A stretch of 64,000 nucleotides of DNA from Uranotaenia lowii (taxonomy: Eukaryota; Arthropoda; Insecta; Diptera; Culicidae). The stretch's first letter is position 1. Each line of letters opens with the position of its first letter. Shown here piece after piece: positions 21,236 to 32,515 of the stretch. The position numbers and the translations under genes are program-made. Location of the stretch: assembly GCF_029784155.1 (NCBI RefSeq), contig NC_073693.1:170367104-170431103 (forward strand), written 5' to 3'. Below the pieces are notes generated by a model. It did not search any database. It was given only the letters and a program-made list of their open reading frames with translations, and was not told the origin of the DNA.

Positions 21236-24200
21236 AATCATTTTCCAAATAACAATGTTCTTGGCACAGCTGAACATCCTAAACATTCAAAACACGCACA
21301 CCTCTGTATCGCTTTTCCACAGAGCGAATCTTTCGATATTAGTACCGGGAAATCACGTTTATCGTGCGTCCTTCTCAAAAATCGATTCTGTTCCCCCATA
21401 GATTGAGGTTAGGGCCTCGTGTTGAGCTGGTGTTCGTGTAAAACTGTCAATATATGCTAATATCAACATTGTTGGTATAAATATATTATTAAGTCGAACA
21501 TTCATCAATTTTATTCAAATAAATAGGTACTTCAGTCTTGGCTAAAGTGCACCAAAACCCAAATCAAAGATTCACCTGTGAAATCTGGTTTCCATTTGCT
21601 GTATAATAATTTTTTTTGCATCCCACGTTTGTTAACATCAAAACTTCATCCATCCAAAAATTAATTTGATGATTTCATTTAATAGAATTTTTGTAGTATG
21701 TTTTACTCCTAAATGTATGCAGCACCTTAATGCTTTTTCTTAAAACACATTTCTGACAGAAAAATTAAAAAATTTAATGCGAACAAAACCAAAAATTACT
21801 GCAATTGGTGTTGGTAACTTCACAAATATACCATAAACTAAAAAAATTCAAACGTTTTCATTTGATTTTTCTTTTAAAATAAAGTTTGTTGCATTTTACC
21901 CTTGTTTCCTGGTAGGGTTATAATCGCATGTTTTTTTTGAATTGGTGAAACCAATATTTTTTCTAACTACGCCGTCAAGTCCCATCAACCTGAAATCTTT
22001 TTATGTACAAGCGGTATGATTATCTGTGGACATTAAGTTTTTAGAAGCCATAAAAGTTGCGAAGTGTTGCAGGATGCCCCAGTTTACTGTATTTCATTTT
22101 GTTTAAATAAATCTTTCAAACAAAAACAGAAAACATAAAATGGATTTTAAATTCAACCTATATTTTTTAAATTGTAAATGGAACACACAAAGGACTTTTT
22201 CTGTTAGGTTCTGTTCCCTCTATTGAAAAGCCTTTATTCAATTTTTTGTTCGCTGCCAGATATCGGTGTCATCGCCATGCGGAAATATTTGCCACCATCA
22301 AACATTTGATTTCCGCTGTTCATTCAACCGTATTGCTTCATTTGCTCGATCCCATTTCCTGTCAGGGCGAATGAAGCAATTTCAAACGGTGACCACGTCT
22401 TTCAGATGGATGTTTATTTGAATTTTTTGAATACCTTCCTGCTGTCTTTTGACGATCTCCGTTCATTTCTCGAGCTTTCAGAACAAGAAAATTTGCTCAC
22501 ATAGCATCACTGAGGTTCTTGCAATTACACCTCGAGCACGTCTTCCGGTGTCATTCGACAACCATTTTTCCTCCATTGACTGCCATCTGATGACGCTGCT
22601 AGTGGAAAGAACAGAAGGAGAATAACATGGCAGCATTTTTTCTCGTTTTGGGGTTCCTTTTCATTTGTCTAGATTTTTTTTACTCTTGCAGTCTTCCAAT
22701 ATTTGGAAGCAAATGGAAGCAGCTGTCTTGCAGCAATAGTTCTAGTTTGCATGTTGCTGAAGCACAAAGAGTTGGCTGTCTGGAAGGTGCAATAAACGAT
22801 GCATCTCTAGTTGTTTTCTCTTTACTAGAGGGTTTTTTTGTGAGTTGAGAAAGCGACAGAAGGCATATCTTACCTCCGGTTTAGGCGGAAATGACCCCGG
22901 AACAAAAGAGTACCATAAAATTGGAATAGAAATTTCGAGCAATTCTGTTTTGGAGATTGTTTTCTGAAAGCATTTTATAGCTGTTGCCTTTTTATTGACG
23001 ATAAAAAATAACATTTAGACTGACCACAAGAAAACGCTTTTTTCCAAGAAATTTAATTTTTTTTCTCTTTCTATTTCAGGTACGGTAAAAAGCACGTTTT
23101 TTGTAAGTGTAAGTGAACAATCAAAAATATATAAACGACCGATTATCACTTTTCCATAAGTCAATTTATTGAAATAATACCATCATCAAAATTGTAAATT
23201 TTCTAAATGTTTGTTGAAGAGACTTCAAAGTTGACTTTTGCAATCATAGGCCATGTACCTTTTCTCCTCAGACAACTTTCAAAGAAGCATAATTATTGCG
23301 TCGCTACATTTTCTTGTCAGAACAAATTGCAATTTTTCATCTTCTGTGCATGACGACGAGAAAAGAAGAGCAAAGGAGAAAAAATGTCAATTTCCTCTAT
23401 TTTCATCCCCAAGGTATGCTAGCCAGCCAGTCAGAGTAGTCAGCTGGTGGATGATGGTGACAACAACTTTCGGGCTCAAAGTTGGAAGTGACAGAATCCT
23501 TTGCCTCTTGCTACTCGAAAGTCCTCCGCTTTCAAACGCACACACACACACACACTCTTTAGTGTTTCATTGAGAGTTTTTGAAGAATGGGAAATAAAAA
23601 ACGCAACGCTTACTCACTATAGTACCCACTAGTGGAGTACCCCTCGCTTTTTGTCGTCGTCGGTCGCCTCGTCGCGTTGTATAAACTGATGAGCTTAAAA
23701 ATGTGGCAATGTTAGAGGGCAAAAATGGCCACCGGAGCGGAAAATAGCAACTTGCAGCGAAGGACACAAAAAAAAGAGCGCTGAAAGAGCTTTTCATGAT
23801 ACCATTTACTTTTGCTACCGGGGACAAAAGCAGAAAAAGAAATCTAATTAAAAATATTATTTTAAAAATGAAATTACACTTCCTTCCGCACTTTGGCGCT
23901 TTCGTGTGATGTCTGAGCTTTGACACAGCTGTAAGGTGAAAGGCAATCTGGTGATTTGATAACGCGGATGCGGCTATAGAAAATGAAGAGTTTTCTAAAC
24001 TTACCTGACGTTGAAATTTCTGTTTTTTTTATTATAAATAGCTTTGGCTGTATTTCAATCTTTGGAACTTGTAAAGTTAGAATCATTCAATTGCAGTATT
24101 GAGCCATAAAGCAGTGTCGATGGTTCGTCGAGGAAAGGCATCCAACCTTCAGAGACCTACAATGGTTGGCAATCCACTCCGTTTGCAATAATCTCTGCAG

Positions 24201-24299
24201 ATTAACCCCAGATGCATTCCCTCTGAAATATTTAGTGCATTTAGTTATTTTATACAATCAAACACATCTTACCTATCGGCCACTTATGGGATTCGAACC
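21236..24299. other. Unassigned region with a short CA microsatellite
   Basis: No gene or bounded element is recognised. A (CA)n run of about 18 bp lies at 23538-23555. Near 22070 the text GATGCCCCAGTTTACTGTA is the reverse of the TACCGTAAACTGGGG motif at 63356, so an end of that repeat family may lie here. 23.3-23.9 kb is moderately GC-rich without readable coding potential. Confidence 0.45.
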
Positions 24300-24392
24300 C
24301 AAAAGTTTTCTTGCCTATACCGGGAATCGAACCCAGTACGCCTGGATTACCATACTCGCGCCAGTCTATCCACCCGACCACATCGGCGCTCC
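24300..24392 (-). repeat. tRNA-derived SINE head on the minus strand
   Basis: Read on the minus strand from 24392, the sequence is GCGCCGATGTGGTCGGGTGG, then an A-box-like TGGATAGACTGG and a consensus B box GGTTCGATTCCCGG about 45 bp later. The ends do not form an acceptor stem, so a working tRNA is unlikely. A second GATTCGAACCC-like box lies just beyond, near 24290. A box, B box and spacing are those of pol III SINEs. The 3' body of the SINE is not delimited. Confidence 0.55.
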
Positions 24393-24527
24393 ATAAAGCA
24401 GTCGAATAAATCGATAGTAAACAAAAAATTTGGAAATTAAAAATTGCTCTTTTAACCACTGCACAGTGGTCCAAACATGAAATTTAGCGGAAAACAATTA
24501 TTTGCGTTATTCCCTAAAGTTGGATGC

Positions 24528-24895
24528 TGTTCGATAATGAACAAGTCATTCCGTATGTTGTGGATGTCCCGCAGTGATACGTGCTAACGGTCGCAAGTCT
24601 CTCGAATTCTCACGTCTCACTGCTACACCGTCAGAGCAATTAGAGCGATATCCAGAGAGCCGAAACTGGATAAGTAAACAAACGGCAATAAAGAAGTTAA
24701 GTTTGATTGCAACCACCAACGAGCGCGTACGTTTTCTAACTCGATCCGAAAACCCAGTACTGGAGTGAAACAAAACTGCTCCCCCATCGTCGGAAAGGGG
24801 TGATAGTGCAGTGGAGCGTTGATTAATCGCTCGAAGTGTTGTTTTTAAAAGTTTTTATTGAGTGTTTACAGTCCACTCTTTAGTGTTATCGAACA
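24528..24895 (+). repeat. 5' LTR of the BEL/Pao element
   Basis: The LTR is 368 bp, starts TGTTCGATAATGA and ends GTTATCGAACA, so its own ends form a short inverted repeat. It matches the 3' LTR except at one base. It should carry the promoter, but I see no convincing TATA box. AATAAAG at 24688 and GTTTTTATTG near 24850 are possible processing or core signals. Confidence 0.95.
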
Positions 24896-24899
24896 TTTT

Positions 24900-24914
24900 T
24901 GGTCCATTCGAGCC
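24900..24914 (+). promoter_or_regulatory. Candidate primer binding site
   Basis: Four T residues after the 5' LTR, TGGTCCATTCGAGCC starts with the TGG expected opposite a tRNA 3' CCA. I could not match the rest to a particular tRNA, so the primer is unidentified and the call rests on position and the TGG start. Confidence 0.4.
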
Positions 24915-25641
24915 AGATAGGCTAGTGTGAAATTGAAATTTTGGACAGTCCAGTGGTGATTTGTACATCGGACATTTTGTGTAGCTGTGATCGCACCAAT
25001 TGTAATTGGTTGGCGACATTTTGAACGCGCACAGGAGGAACAAAGCGCTATTCTTTGGAAGATCGCCATCGCGGATTCTGGCAAGCGTCATCAAGCCGCT
25101 AGTGATTGGACCTAGCAAGGTGGAATCCAGTGGTGCCCAAGAAAAGTTGGCGATTTTCGGAGGACTTTTGCTCGGATTTTTGAAAAGTTTTGGACGGTTT
25201 TCGCAAACATATTCGAATAATAAGGATAAGTAGCGCATGTCTGTGGTGTTTGTGTGTGGTTTATTGGATTTTTTGAGATTTTGTGGCCTTTCAATAAAGT
25301 TGAAATTTTACCAGTATTTTGGGTAGTTGATATAATCTTTATTCTGTGCATTTCCTTGAGGTTTCAATTTTGGACTTAAAGTTGTTGATTCCACTTTGGC
25401 TGTCAAGTCGCGAATCCCTGTCAAGGTTGGGTTTTTGTGAAACGTTGAGCGATTTGAGTCAGTATCGGTATTCTGAATTCGATCAGAAGATTGTGTTTGG
25501 ATTCTAGTGAATCATATAACCGTTAGTTTTGGTCAGAATTGATACATTGTGGTACAGCTTGAGTGAGTTATTTCACAGACGAATCGCGCTCTGTGAATTT
25601 ACGTACTTTTTCATTAGTGAAAGTGTAAATTTGCTTGAAAA

Positions 25642-28600
25642 ATGGAAGAATACAATATTCTCAAGAAGCAAGAGCGTCAGTTGAGGACCTCCATTAAGGG
25701 AGTGTCTAATTTCGTTCGTGATTTTAAGCCTGAGCTGCACGAGAGTCAGATCGATGTTAGATTGAGTTTGCTTGAGTCTGCTATTAAAAAATACTATCTG
25801 GTGAGGCAAAAAATGGAAGTGCTTTTGGATGCAGCTGATAGTGAAGGAGCTGAAGAAGATGCCAAGGAGTCGGAGGCTGCGAAGAAGCGGAGACTGCAGA
25901 GACAGGCTGCTGAGCGTGAAACCAAATTTGACGAGGAAACGCTGGAAGTCGAAGAGCAGTATTGCATCGTGAAGGCATCGCTTCTCGCATTGCGTCCGAA
26001 GAAAATGGAGTCCTTTAGTGCGTCTGGATCTGGAGAGAAAGCTGAAACAATGTCGCGCGTTAAGCTGCCGGATATCAAGCTACCAGTTTTCAACGGAAAA
26101 CTCCGGGACTGGATTCCGTTTCGGGATATGTTCGACAGCTTGATTCACAAAAACGAACAGCTCTCAGATATCGACAAATTCACTTATCTCCGGTCAGCAA
26201 TAAGTGGTGAAGCACTTCAGGAGATCAGCTCGATCGAATTGTCTGCTGACAACTACCAGATAGCCTGCGATATGTTGGAGAAGAGGTACGAGAACAAAAA
26301 GTTGATCGTGAAAGCGTATTTGGACGCGCTTTTTGGAATCGAACCTCTGAAAAAGGAAAGCGGCGAAGCTTTGAATCACCTGGTCAGTGATTTCGACCGG
26401 AATATTCAGATGTTGGGCAAAATTGGCGAGGACACAGAAAAATGGTCGACAGTTCTGGCATACATGGTGTGCACTCGTTTGGATTCGGTCACACTCCGTC
26501 AGTGGGAGAGTCATCACAATTCCAAGGACGTGCCGACATACCAGAAAGTAATGGACTTCCTGAGAGATCAAGCGTTGGTTCTGCAATCGATTACGCCGAA
26601 CAGAAACGAAGACATCGAGAGTCGTCGCCATCGTACAACAGTACACACCACGTCGAGATTTCAGAGCAATTGTGTATTCTGCGGTAAATCATACCATTCA
26701 GCATCTGCGTGCAGCAAATTCAGAGTGATGTCAGTGCCTCAGCGCTTCAGAGTAGTGAAAATGAAGCGGCTTTGCATCAATTGTTTGGGTTATGGTCATT
26801 TTATCGATCGTTGTAGCAGAGGACCATGTCGTGAGTGCAACAGAAAGCACCATCCGATGTTGCATAACAGTTTTTCGAGTCAGAGCTCCGTTTCACAAAA
26901 CCAATCGACAGTCAACAGTCAATCGTTTCGGAACGGTAATCGCCCTGGACCTTCTGGACAAGGTCGTGAACAAAGTTCGATTAGACAGAATCAACAAAGT
27001 CCTCAAGCACAACAGAGTTCCTCTAATTCCTACCCCATAATACAAACACACATTCGCCACACTCAACCACAACACTCCACAGACAATTCCTTTACCTTTA
27101 ACGCGGCACCAATGCCGGAATGCGTTAAATTTCGTTCACTTCAAGTTTTGATGTCAACCGCTGTAGTGCGGGTTGAAGATCGTTTCGGTAATCATACATT
27201 TGCGAGAACATTGTTGGATTCGTGTTCTGAGTTTTGTTATGTGACTAAAAGTTTTGCAAGAAGGTTGAATCTTCGGAGAAGTCACAACGTTATGAGAATC
27301 CAAGGTATTGGAAATGAGTCAGTTGAATCGAGTGAGTCAGTTGAGGCGAGAGTTCGGCCTCGTTTGTCAGAAATATCTTCATTTTCGGAAGATATGAGAT
27401 TCCATGTTTTGCCCAAAATAACAAGTAATCTGCCCATTAGAAAAGTTTCGCTCAATCGGTGCGAAATTCCTCAGAATTTGGTCTTAGCTGATCCAGAATT
27501 TTGGAGTCCAGGTCCGATAGACATGATTATCGGGGCAGAATACTTTTGCGATTTATTGCGATCTGGGAAATTGAAAGTTTCGGACAATGGTCCAACTCTG
27601 CAAGAAACCGAATTTGGTTGGGTTGTCTCCGGCAGAGTTTCTGATAGTTCCGTCGCAACATTGGAATCTCCAGTGAATTCAGATTGTTTTGTCAGTTCTA
27701 CAGCGAGTTTGGAAGACATGATTGCTAAGTTTTGGAAGTTAGAATCATGTAATAGTAACAGTATTTTGTCAGTTGAAGAGTCAGCTTGTGAACAGATGTT
27801 CAAAGAAACCACAATTAGGAATTCGGAAGGTAAATTTGTCGTCACCTTGCCGAAAAAACGTGGTGTTTTGAGTAACTTGGGTGAGTCTAGAGGAAGAGCG
27901 ATGAGTCGGTTCCTCAGTTTGGAAAGAAGGCTATCTGCAAAGGCAGAATTGAAGGCTTTGTATGCGGATTTTATCCATGAGTTTGTGTCTATGGGACATA
28001 TGAAAGAAGTTTCAGATGATGTGTCAGTTGATATGTGTCAGAATGCAGTCGGAATGAGTCCGAATATAGTCAGAATGCGTCAGAAAAACGTTCAGAATGT
28101 GTCAGAATTAGATCCTGTGTATTATCTCCCACACCATGAAGTATTGAAGCCGGAGAGTACAACTACAAAGCTACGCGTAGTGTTTGATGCTTCGTGTCGC
28201 ACCTCAACGGGCGTTTCGTTGAACGACGCGTTGATCGTGGGGCCTACTGTGCAGAACGATTTGTTGTCGATCATCTTGCGCTTCCGTTTGCACCGATACG
28301 CCATCAGTGCAGACATCGAGAAGATGTACAGGATGGTACAAGTTCAGCAACCGGATCAACACCTTCAGCGAATTTTGTGGCGAGATACACCTGATGAACC
28401 CGTGAAGACGTTTGAGTTAACGACCGTTACATACGGAACTGCTAGTGCTCCGTATTTGGCGACAAGGTGCTTGAAACAGCTTGCTGAAGATGGATCAGCA
28501 AGTCATCCGATTGGTTCGAGAGTAGTCAGAGACAGTTTCTACGTCGACGATTGTCTAGTTGGAGCGGACAGTGTCGAAGAAGGCAAGCATTTAGTTGAAG

Positions 28601-31182
28601 AAACTACCGATCTCACCAATTCAGCTGGGTTCAATTTGCGGAAGTTCAACTCAAACTCACCGGAGATATTGGCAAGCATTCCTGAAGATTTGAAAGAGAA
28701 AAAGTCAGTTTTAGAGTTCGATTCGTCAGATTCAACTGTGAAAACCCTTGGTTTGAAGTGGGACACAGAGTCAGATAATTTTTGTTTCAGTATTCCCCAT
28801 TGGAGGTCATCAAGTTCGCAAATCACGAAAAGAAGCGTGCATTCTGATGCAGCCTGTTTGTTTGATCCTCTTGGGCTCGTGGGTCCAGTTGTCGTGCAAG
28901 CGAAAATGATAATCCAGCAACTGTGGCGTCTCAAAGTTGGTTGGGATGACCCATTGGATGAGCAGTATCAAAATCGATGGAAGGAGTACAAACAGAGTTT
29001 GATGCCTTTAGAATCATTATCAGTTCCACGTTGGCTTGGTTTCAGTAAAGATTGTGTGTCAGTACAGTTACATGGATTTTGCGATGCGTCAGAGGTAGCT
29101 TATGGAGCTTGTTTGTACCTGCGCTGCGTAACTGTAGATGGTCAGATATCGGTCAGATTAGTAACAGCCAAGTCAAGAGTAGCACCTTTGGAGAATTTGA
29201 AAAGATCGAAGAGGAAAACCTCAATTCCACGTTTAGAATTGTCGTCAGCTCTCCAACTCTCACACCTGTACGAGAAATTTGCCAGAGTTTTCCCAGAAGT
29301 GACAGAAGCGTATTTCTGGACGGACTCAATGATCGTGAAGCATTGGTTAGCTTCGCATCCATCTCGCTGGCAAATGTTTGTAGCGAATAGAGTGTCCGAG
29401 ATCCAGCACATTACAAGGAATGGTTTCTGGAATCATGTGGCTGGAATAGTTAACCCGGCAGACTTGATTTCACGAGGAGTTTCTCCTGCTCGACTTTGCT
29501 ACGAAAGGTTATGGTTTGAGGGACCTCAGTGGCTATCCCAGGCTCAGCAATATTGGCCTCGTCAAACTGCTGAAGGTCAAGAAGAATTTGACCCATCCAT
29601 TATCGAAGAACGTCCAACTACTACAACACTGATGTCAAAATGCGAACCCTGTCACGAAATTTTTGGTCTGAAGTCGTCGTTTACGAGTTTGATCCGTATT
29701 GTCGCAGTTATGCTCCGCTTCAGATACAATGCTCAAAAGGTCAATCGTTTGTGTCGACGAGTTGGTCCGTTGACACCCCAAGAAATGGAGTCTGCTATCG
29801 TAGTTTTGGTTCGCCTTTCACAGAATGAGTCGTTTGAGTCAGAGTTTAAAGACTTGGAAAACAATGGTCAAGTAGAAAAAAGGTCGAAAATTGCTAAACT
29901 GAACCCATTTGTCGAAGATGGTACAATCCGCGTTGGGGGCCGGTTGTCGAATGCTCCACTACCGGATTCTCGAAAACATCCGTGGGTTCTCGACCATCGT
30001 CATCCATTGGCTTTACTTATTGTGCGTGATTACCACTTGCGTCAATTTCACGCTGGGCAGCAGTTGCTCATCGCCTCCGTAAGACGAAGTTTTTGGCCGA
30101 CAAACATTAATTCCTTAGCGAGAAAAGTGATTCACGAGTGTGTTCCGTGTTTTAGAAGCAGACCTAAGATTTCAGAACAGATAATGTCAGATTTGCCGTC
30201 AGTTAGAGTTACGCCATCGTCAGCATTTTCTAAAGTGGGAGTTGATTACTGTGGCCCATTTAACGTCAGCTACCCTAATCGTCGAGCATCACCTGTGAAG
30301 TGCTATGTCGCTATCTTCGTTTGCTTGGCAGTGAAAGCGGTTCATTTGGAGCTCGTTATGGATCTAACGACTGAAGCTTTCATCTCTGCATTTCGCAGGT
30401 TTGTCGGGCGCCGCTCGAAACCAGAATTAATTATGTGCGACAATGCGACGACGTTTGTTGGGGCGAACAACTCATTAAAAGAGATTGGCCGATTGATGAG
30501 TTCGAAAGACTTTCAGAATACAGTAACTAAAGCAGCAGCAGATGAGGGTGTCGAATTCCGCTTCATTCCACCCAGATCACCTAATTTCGGAGGTTTGTGG
30601 GAAGCCCAGGTGAAATCCTTCAAGGCTCACTTCCGAAAAACGATTGGTTTGCGTACTCTAAGTGTCGATGAAATGGTTACCGCACTAGTACAAATCGAAG
30701 CAGTTTTAAACTCAAGGCCACTTACCCCCCAAAGTAGCGATCCGAATGATTTCGAAGTTCTAACCCCAGGGCATTTCTTGGTGCAACGCCCGCTTACAGC
30801 ATTACCCGAACGTGACGTCAGTACAATCCCCATAGGCAGGCTCACCATGTGGCAGAAAGCACAGCAAGTGTCTCAGCAGTTTTGGAATACTTGGAGGAAC
30901 CAGTACCTTTCGAACCTCCAGAACCGAACTCGTTGGATAGTCAAACGAAAAAATGTTGCTCCAGGAATGATGGTGCTTCTGAAAGAGGACAACATTCCTC
31001 CGTTGAAATGGCCTTTGGGGAGAATCGATGAAGTGTTCTTTGGTAGAGATGGAAATGTGCGAGTAGTCAATGTCCGCACGAAAGATGGAATGTTCAATCG
31101 TGGCATTTCAAAGGTTTGTTTGTTGCCTATTCGTGAGAATGAGGCAGAAGGGTCAGATGAAATTGTTGAGATTTCTGAATAA
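25642..31182 (+). CDS. BEL/Pao Gag-Pol polyprotein
   Basis: A single uninterrupted frame of 1846 residues. In order: a charged, coiled-coil-like Gag N-terminus (about 1-120); a DUF1759-like Gag domain with LPVFNGKLRDWIPFRDMF (about 140-300); CCHC-type zinc knuckles CVFCGKSYHSASAC and CINCLGYGHFIDRC (about 345-395); an A17-family protease region with LLDSCSE (about 523); reverse transcriptase with VFDASCR (about 846) and YVDD (about 967); RNase H with GFCDASE and FWTDS (about 1145-1230); integrase with an HHCC-like zinc region (about 1466-1505) and DDE residues in VDYCGPF, MCDNATTF and GLWEAQ (about 1535-1655); and a C-terminal DUF5641-like region. The protease has DSC where most relatives have DSG. 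The full set suggests a potentially active element. The ATG at 25642 is the first in frame, after a 746-bp leader. Confidence 0.96.
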   Translation: MEEYNILKKQERQLRTSIKGVSNFVRDFKPELHESQIDVRLSLLESAIKKYYLVRQKMEVLLDAADSEGAEEDAKESEAAKKRRLQRQAAERETKFDEETLEVEEQYCIVKASLLALRPKKMESFSASGSGEKAETMSRVKLPDIKLPVFNGKLRDWIPFRDMFDSLIHKNEQLSDIDKFTYLRSAISGEALQEISSIELSADNYQIACDMLEKRYENKKLIVKAYLDALFGIEPLKKESGEALNHLVSDFDRNIQMLGKIGEDTEKWSTVLAYMVCTRLDSVTLRQWESHHNSKDVPTYQKVMDFLRDQALVLQSITPNRNEDIESRRHRTTVHTTSRFQSNCVFCGKSYHSASACSKFRVMSVPQRFRVVKMKRLCINCLGYGHFIDRCSRGPCRECNRKHHPMLHNSFSSQSSVSQNQSTVNSQSFRNGNRPGPSGQGREQSSIRQNQQSPQAQQSSSNSYPIIQTHIRHTQPQHSTDNSFTFNAAPMPECVKFRSLQVLMSTAVVRVEDRFGNHTFARTLLDSCSEFCYVTKSFARRLNLRRSHNVMRIQGIGNESVESSESVEARVRPRLSEISSFSEDMRFHVLPKITSNLPIRKVSLNRCEIPQNLVLADPEFWSPGPIDMIIGAEYFCDLLRSGKLKVSDNGPTLQETEFGWVVSGRVSDSSVATLESPVNSDCFVSSTASLEDMIAKFWKLESCNSNSILSVEESACEQMFKETTIRNSEGKFVVTLPKKRGVLSNLGESRGRAMSRFLSLERRLSAKAELKALYADFIHEFVSMGHMKEVSDDVSVDMCQNAVGMSPNIVRMRQKNVQNVSELDPVYYLPHHEVLKPESTTTKLRVVFDASCRTSTGVSLNDALIVGPTVQNDLLSIILRFRLHRYAISADIEKMYRMVQVQQPDQHLQRILWRDTPDEPVKTFELTTVTYGTASAPYLATRCLKQLAEDGSASHPIGSRVVRDSFYVDDCLVGADSVEEGKHLVEETTDLTNSAGFNLRKFNSNSPEILASIPEDLKEKKSVLEFDSSDSTVKTLGLKWDTESDNFCFSIPHWRSSSSQITKRSVHSDAACLFDPLGLVGPVVVQAKMIIQQLWRLKVGWDDPLDEQYQNRWKEYKQSLMPLESLSVPRWLGFSKDCVSVQLHGFCDASEVAYGACLYLRCVTVDGQISVRLVTAKSRVAPLENLKRSKRKTSIPRLELSSALQLSHLYEKFARVFPEVTEAYFWTDSMIVKHWLASHPSRWQMFVANRVSEIQHITRNGFWNHVAGIVNPADLISRGVSPARLCYERLWFEGPQWLSQAQQYWPRQTAEGQEEFDPSIIEERPTTTTLMSKCEPCHEIFGLKSSFTSLIRIVAVMLRFRYNAQKVNRLCRRVGPLTPQEMESAIVVLVRLSQNESFESEFKDLENNGQVEKRSKIAKLNPFVEDGTIRVGGRLSNAPLPDSRKHPWVLDHRHPLALLIVRDYHLRQFHAGQQLLIASVRRSFWPTNINSLARKVIHECVPCFRSRPKISEQIMSDLPSVRVTPSSAFSKVGVDYCGPFNVSYPNRRASPVKCYVAIFVCLAVKAVHLELVMDLTTEAFISAFRRFVGRRSKPELIMCDNATTFVGANNSLKEIGRLMSSKDFQNTVTKAAADEGVEFRFIPPRSPNFGGLWEAQVKSFKAHFRKTIGLRTLSVDEMVTALVQIEAVLNSRPLTPQSSDPNDFEVLTPGHFLVQRPLTALPERDVSTIPIGRLTMWQKAQQVSQQFWNTWRNQYLSNLQNRTRWIVKRKNVAPGMMVLLKEDNIPPLKWPLGRIDEVFFGRDGNVRVVNVRTKDGMFNRGISKVCLLPIRENEAEGSDEIVEISE

Positions 31183-31450
31183 GAGTTGGAAATTATTTGG
31201 AAAAGGCCAATGAGGGCCTTAATGGGTTTTGTGTCAGATATTATGAGTCAGAAAAATTAACTACATTTTGATTGAAATTCTTCATTGAAATGATTGATTG
31301 CGTCTGGTTGTCTTTGTCAGATATGTATATGGATTCATCAACACCTAACTTGAAAGGGTTAGCCTTTGCTTGAATAAAAATCGATGGGAGAACCCAATCG
31401 TGGATGTGATATGTTTAAAAATAATGTAAAAACACGCTAACGTTTCTTAC

Positions 31451-32280
31451 CTTTATTTTTATTTTCTTTCATCGTGAGTACCATGCATCGACAGCTACAA
31501 TCCGAAGGGCCTTGGCAGAACAATCAACTTGGCCTGATCATCCAAGTTCAAAAGGGCCAACGTAGCACCATGCGACGGTACTCGATGTTGCTAGCTAGGA
31601 CATCTGGAATGGATGAAAGAAATCAAAACCGATCCCTTTAACAAGCAAAGAAAACAACTTACCTGCAAAACACCTCAGCCGATCCACTTGTGCTTGAAAT
31701 GCATTTTTCGCTTGGACCATGACGACTAGGTTGGATTGATTTATTGCATCGTGTCAACGAAATTTTCCCCGGTTGCATGCATTGCACCGTCTCGGCCGTA
31801 GTACCGGAAGCTGACCCCAATGTGATACGTTCACACATCGAACGTCTTCTGGCAGACTTTTTCCAGCCTTCGTTGGGCCACATCGCATTGAAACACATCG
31901 AAAAAATCGACATGACACCAACAGCTGGAAGTGCGAAACGTTAACATCATGGTTAACGGCAGGTTATGAATGAAATCAACTTACCTTGTGATTATCGCAG
32001 CTAATCTGAAGAATCCTTCAACCACCCCGGCTTCTATGGGTGGCAGCCTACCGAATGAAGATAATTTAGGGGAATCTGGAACCGGGTTACTGGGACAATT
32101 CCGAAATTGAAGGCAAAGTTCGGAATGTGCTTCAGTTTTTTCAACCAGCAGCGAAACTATGCATAAATGGTACGGAATTGCAGACCAAAACAAACCCGAA
32201 AATGATAGTGAGAGAGAAAAGGTTCTCCATGGGCGTAGGGGGATGGGCGAAAAAAAGGGGCTCATCACCCTTACATGATG
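31451..32280 (-). other. Antisense exon-intron-like unit in the BEL 3' region
   Basis: On the minus strand there are three strong donors: AAG|GTAAGTTGA at 31985/31984, CAG|GTAAGTTGT at 31663/31662 and AAG|GTAAGAAAC at 31451/31450. Two matched acceptors follow, CTTCCAG ending at 31925 and CATTCCAG ending at 31604. They define introns of 60 bp (31984-31925) and 59 bp (31662-31604), typical short insect introns with pyrimidine-rich 3' ends and GTTAAC/GTTAAA branch-like motifs. Exon B is 262 bp and exon C is 153 bp. A frame open in exon A (from 32268) joins to exon B but stops after about 31 more codons, and an 84-codon frame open throughout exon B does not continue upstream. It may be a non-coding antisense RNA, a captured host gene fragment, or chance. 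Confidence 0.4.
31664..31944 (+). pseudogene. Protein-like sense frame downstream of pol, one stop
   Basis: On the sense strand a frame runs from about 31664 to TAA at 31942-31944 with one TGA at 31720. The part after that stop has patterned text such as WIDLLHRVNEIFPGC and IRSHIERLLADFFQP, which looks like amphipathic protein rather than random translation. I do not recognise the family. Some BEL elements carry an extra ORF after pol, so it could be a decayed accessory ORF or captured host coding sequence. It occupies nearly the same interval as the antisense exon B (31663-31924), so at most one strand is likely to have coded. There is no support beyond pattern. Confidence 0.28.
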
Positions 32281-32515
32281 TCGAACTTAAGTTAAAAAAT
32301 CTTGAAGATTTGTTTTGTATATAGTAAAATTAGTAATTGAATTGAAAAGTTGTGTATAAAATAATAGAAATGGGTTCATCACCCTTAAAAGATGTTGAGT
32401 TTTTTGGCGAAATATGTCGCAAACAATATTGTATAATTTTAAAGTTAGCACGTAAGAAATATCAAATTGTAAATTGAATTGAATTTTGAAATAAGTTTTG
32501 AAATCCGGTGGTTTC

